From contig JAAMXP010002286.1 in NCBI GenBank assembly GCA_019693395.1, forward strand, positions 1 to 20,753: DNA of 20,753 bases, written 5' to 3'. Positions 20,349 to 20,753 of this stretch are shown piece after piece. The translations under genes and the position numbers were made by a program. How positions within the stretch are numbered: the first letter of the stretch is position 1; each line of letters starts with the position of its first letter. The notes below the pieces were generated by a model. It had not been told where the DNA came from and made no database searches. It saw only the letters and a list, made by a program, of their open reading frames with translations. Source of the DNA: Ettlia oleoabundans (taxonomy: Eukaryota > Chlorophyta > Chlorophyceae > Chlamydomonadales).

Positions 20349-20753
20349 TCTCGCTGGCTGCATCGTCGCAACTGCCTGATATGAATCAAAACACCTCTCA
20401 ATGAAACGCTCGATCCGCACAACGCGCACCTATACACACGATAATTTCCTTCACATGATGCGTTACTCAGGCACCGGTAGCCTATTGACCCGCCTACTTG
20501 GCGTTCTACGGGAATTTTCATGTTCTTTATTTCCCTTTATTGTAGGTGACATGTAAAAGCGATCTCGAAGCAATTCTTGACCCTCAAAGTACAACGCACC
20601 GCCTGCTACGCTCACCGGCACACACACCCTCACATTCAGACACGCATACCCCGTTCCGTCTCACGCCAGTTTACCTGATTGACCGACTGTTACACCCCCG
20701 TACTCGAGAAAACATCCACAATCTACCGCTGCGGCGTGCGCGCCCCCCCCGCC
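20349..20753. other. Right-end region with no recognised gene
   Basis: I see no gene here. It is less GC-rich than the genes, contains a plus-strand TGTAA at 20552-20556, and ends in a short poly-C run just before the window edge. Confidence 0.5.
20552..20556 (+). terminator. Possible TGTAA signal for the small plus-strand ORF
   Basis: TGTAA in ATGTAAAAG, 204 bases beyond the stop of the small secreted ORF. It follows a T-rich stretch (TTCTTTATTTCCCTTTATTG). Confidence 0.25.

Noticed and set aside
1..20753. CRISPR arrays, tRNA or rRNA genes, transposase genes, terminal inverted repeats
   Set aside because: None seen on reading through; the only clear repeats are the 6-kb units, the microsatellite and small intron repeats.

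Overview
The window looks like nuclear DNA of a green alga (chlorophyte). The evidence is spliced genes with many short introns (about 90 to 350 bases), GT-AG plus some GC-AG splice sites, moderately high GC, candidate TGTAA polyadenylation signals and a long GT microsatellite. The lineage is an inference; no search was run. All four confident genes lie on the minus strand, so they read from high to low coordinates.

Positions 127-16610 hold three complete tandem paralogs of a secreted glyoxal-oxidase-like copper radical oxidase (CAZy AA5_1 type: kelch propeller plus C-terminal DUF1929 domain). I rebuilt each as 15 exons with the same intron positions and phases, giving 581, 582 and 581 residues. 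The stop codons are 5,981 and 5,978 bases apart, so the repeat unit is about 6 kb and includes the intergenic flanks. Each copy has a signal peptide and every copper/radical-site residue. The 3' flank of copy A runs off the left edge, so the array may continue there.

Positions 18329-20000 hold a fourth minus-strand gene, a secreted type-1 (blue) copper protein of the phytocyanin/plantacyanin kind with an Ala/Pro/Met-rich linker. Its copper site is complete only if the last intron uses a GC donor. Its 5' end is the least certain part of the window.

Positions 20151-20348 on the plus strand hold a small tentative secreted ORF, divergent from the blue copper gene. Its predicted mature N-terminus is His-Gly-Phe-Val. 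The rest, to 20753, shows no gene.

The working hypothesis is a co-oriented cluster of secreted copper redox proteins: three H2O2-producing oxidases and a one-electron blue copper protein that could serve as redox partner, activator or copper carrier. The neighbourhood is seen directly; the functional link is inference.
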